This document shows, one piece after another, positions 63,767 through 64,000 of a DNA stretch of 64,000 bases. The notes beneath the pieces were generated by a model that was not told the DNA's origin, made no database searches, and worked only from the letters and a program-made list of their open reading frames with translations. Both the position numbers and the translations under genes were made by a program. The DNA is from Frankiaceae bacterium (lineage in GTDB: Bacteria > Actinomycetota > Actinomycetes > BP-191). The DNA lies in contig DATMES010000001.1 of NCBI GenBank assembly GCA_035556555.1, forward strand, positions 124,001-188,000, given 5' to 3'. Numbering within the stretch: the first letter of the stretch is position 1; each line of letters starts with the position of its first letter.

Positions 63767-63848
63767 CAGCGCTATCGGCGTGAGGACAACGCGGCGAGCC
63801 GCGCTCTGGGCGCCGCGCAGCAGGTCAGTGGCCCGTCAGCCTCGGTCT
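63690..63848 (+). repeat. Structured hairpin repeat, copy 4 (ERIC-like)
   Basis: Outer arms 63690-63711 and 63827-63848 match as reverse complements at 21 of 22 positions; the left arm is inside the nhaA 3' end and the right arm inside the end of the convergent methyltransferase gene. Conserved blocks: CGTCGCGAGCGGC at 63715, CAAGGCGGAC, the apical hairpin GCCGATAGC/GCTATCGGC, GAGGACAACGCGGCGAG, GCGCAGCAGGTC. It is the best preserved copy. Confidence 0.82.
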
Positions 63849-64000
63849 TTCGTAGCCGTGATCCAGTCGAAGACGCCGTTCTCCTCGTCGCCCAGACGCT
63901 CGACGCTCTCGATCGTCAGGCCGCCGGCCTCGAGCGCGGCGATCGTCGCGTCGTGGCCGATGCCGCCGAAGAACGTCGGCTCCCCCAGCCACTCGTCCTC
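63836..64000 (-). CDS. SAM-dependent methyltransferase, C-terminal part (window edge)
   Basis: Reverse-strand frame with TGA at 63836-63838; 54 residues are visible and the gene runs off the right edge. EDEWLGEPTFFGGIGHDATI, ALEAGGLTIESVERLG, FDWITATKDRG fits the end of small class I methyltransferases (TFFGG...LLEEAGF...FLWVLARK pattern). The last residues lie in the right arm of repeat copy 4. Confidence 0.7.
   Translation of the reverse strand, partial: EDEWLGEPTFFGGIGHDATIAALEAGGLTIESVERLGDEENGVFDWITATKDRG

Overview
The window reads as chromosomal DNA from a very G+C-rich mycothiol-producing actinomycete. Supporting evidence: mshC beside the MSMEG_4193 / DUF3090 / SCO1664 families, an F420-type LLM oxidoreductase, a SigE-family sigma factor with a membrane partner, a PAC2 protein, many GTG and TTG starts, and frequent 1-4 nt stop/start overlaps. 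A Frankiales-like or related actinomycete is plausible; the species cannot be named from the sequence.

Layout. 0-6.3 kb: FtsX-type ABC permease, class II aldolase, secreted LVIVD-like propeller, SigE sigma factor and its membrane partner. 6.3-12.8 kb: HAD phosphatase, cobalamin-dependent methionine synthase (metH), universal stress protein, alpha/beta hydrolase, PAC2 protein. 12.8-14.7 kb: intergenic repeats, then seven tandem small ORFs on the minus strand that share one leader ending in a GG/GA site and have different Cys/Thr-rich cores. This looks like an orphan array of ribosomal-peptide (RiPP, lanthipeptide-like) precursors, and most of it is too short for ordinary ORF calling. 14.7-19.0 kb: mshC and the conserved actinobacterial MSMEG_4193-DUF3090-kinase-SCO1664 group. 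19-24 kb: AbiEi/DUF559-like protein, uppP, LLM oxidoreductase, YbjN-like protein, aldo/keto reductase.

24-31.4 kb: a sigma-factor-like protein fused to a membrane anchor, a small secreted protein, two tandem paralogous subtilases, an M20 peptidase, a thioesterase and tRNA-Leu(GAG). 31.5-40.3 kb: an apparent operon of a CLCA-like metallohydrolase/vWA protein, an uncharacterised protein and an ATP-grasp ligase; several small secreted proteins; and two paralogous secreted proteins with the same upstream element, flanking a K+/H+ antiporter. 40.3-48.8 kb: two-component system plus ABC exporter, a frameshifted secreted protein, flavin reductase, mini-metallopeptidase, HIT protein (frameshifted 3' end), and a GAF/PAS histidine kinase with a single-domain response regulator. 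48.9-59.1 kb: AlgH-like protein, MFS transporter, a G+C-rich tandem-repeat patch, two DUF459/SGNH proteins, HNH nuclease, fatty-acid-hydroxylase family protein, polytopic membrane protein, DUF1385 protein, shikimate-kinase-like protein, L,D-transpeptidase. 59.1-62.4 kb: an island-like, visibly less G+C-rich segment of uncharacterised genes. 62.5-64 kb: nhaA and the end of a methyltransferase gene.

Non-coding structure is rich. At least four copies of a long ERIC-like hairpin element occur, in which conserved blocks alternate with stems whose sequence changes but whose pairing is kept. A second hairpin family built on CGTGATCTTGGC has three copies, and a third pair of motifs is shared between 12.8-13.2 kb and 50.8-51.2 kb. 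The strongest candidates for undescribed biology are the precursor array, the structured repeat, and the CLCA-like/ATP-grasp operon. No modification enzyme for the precursors, no CRISPR array, no transposase and no rRNA were seen.
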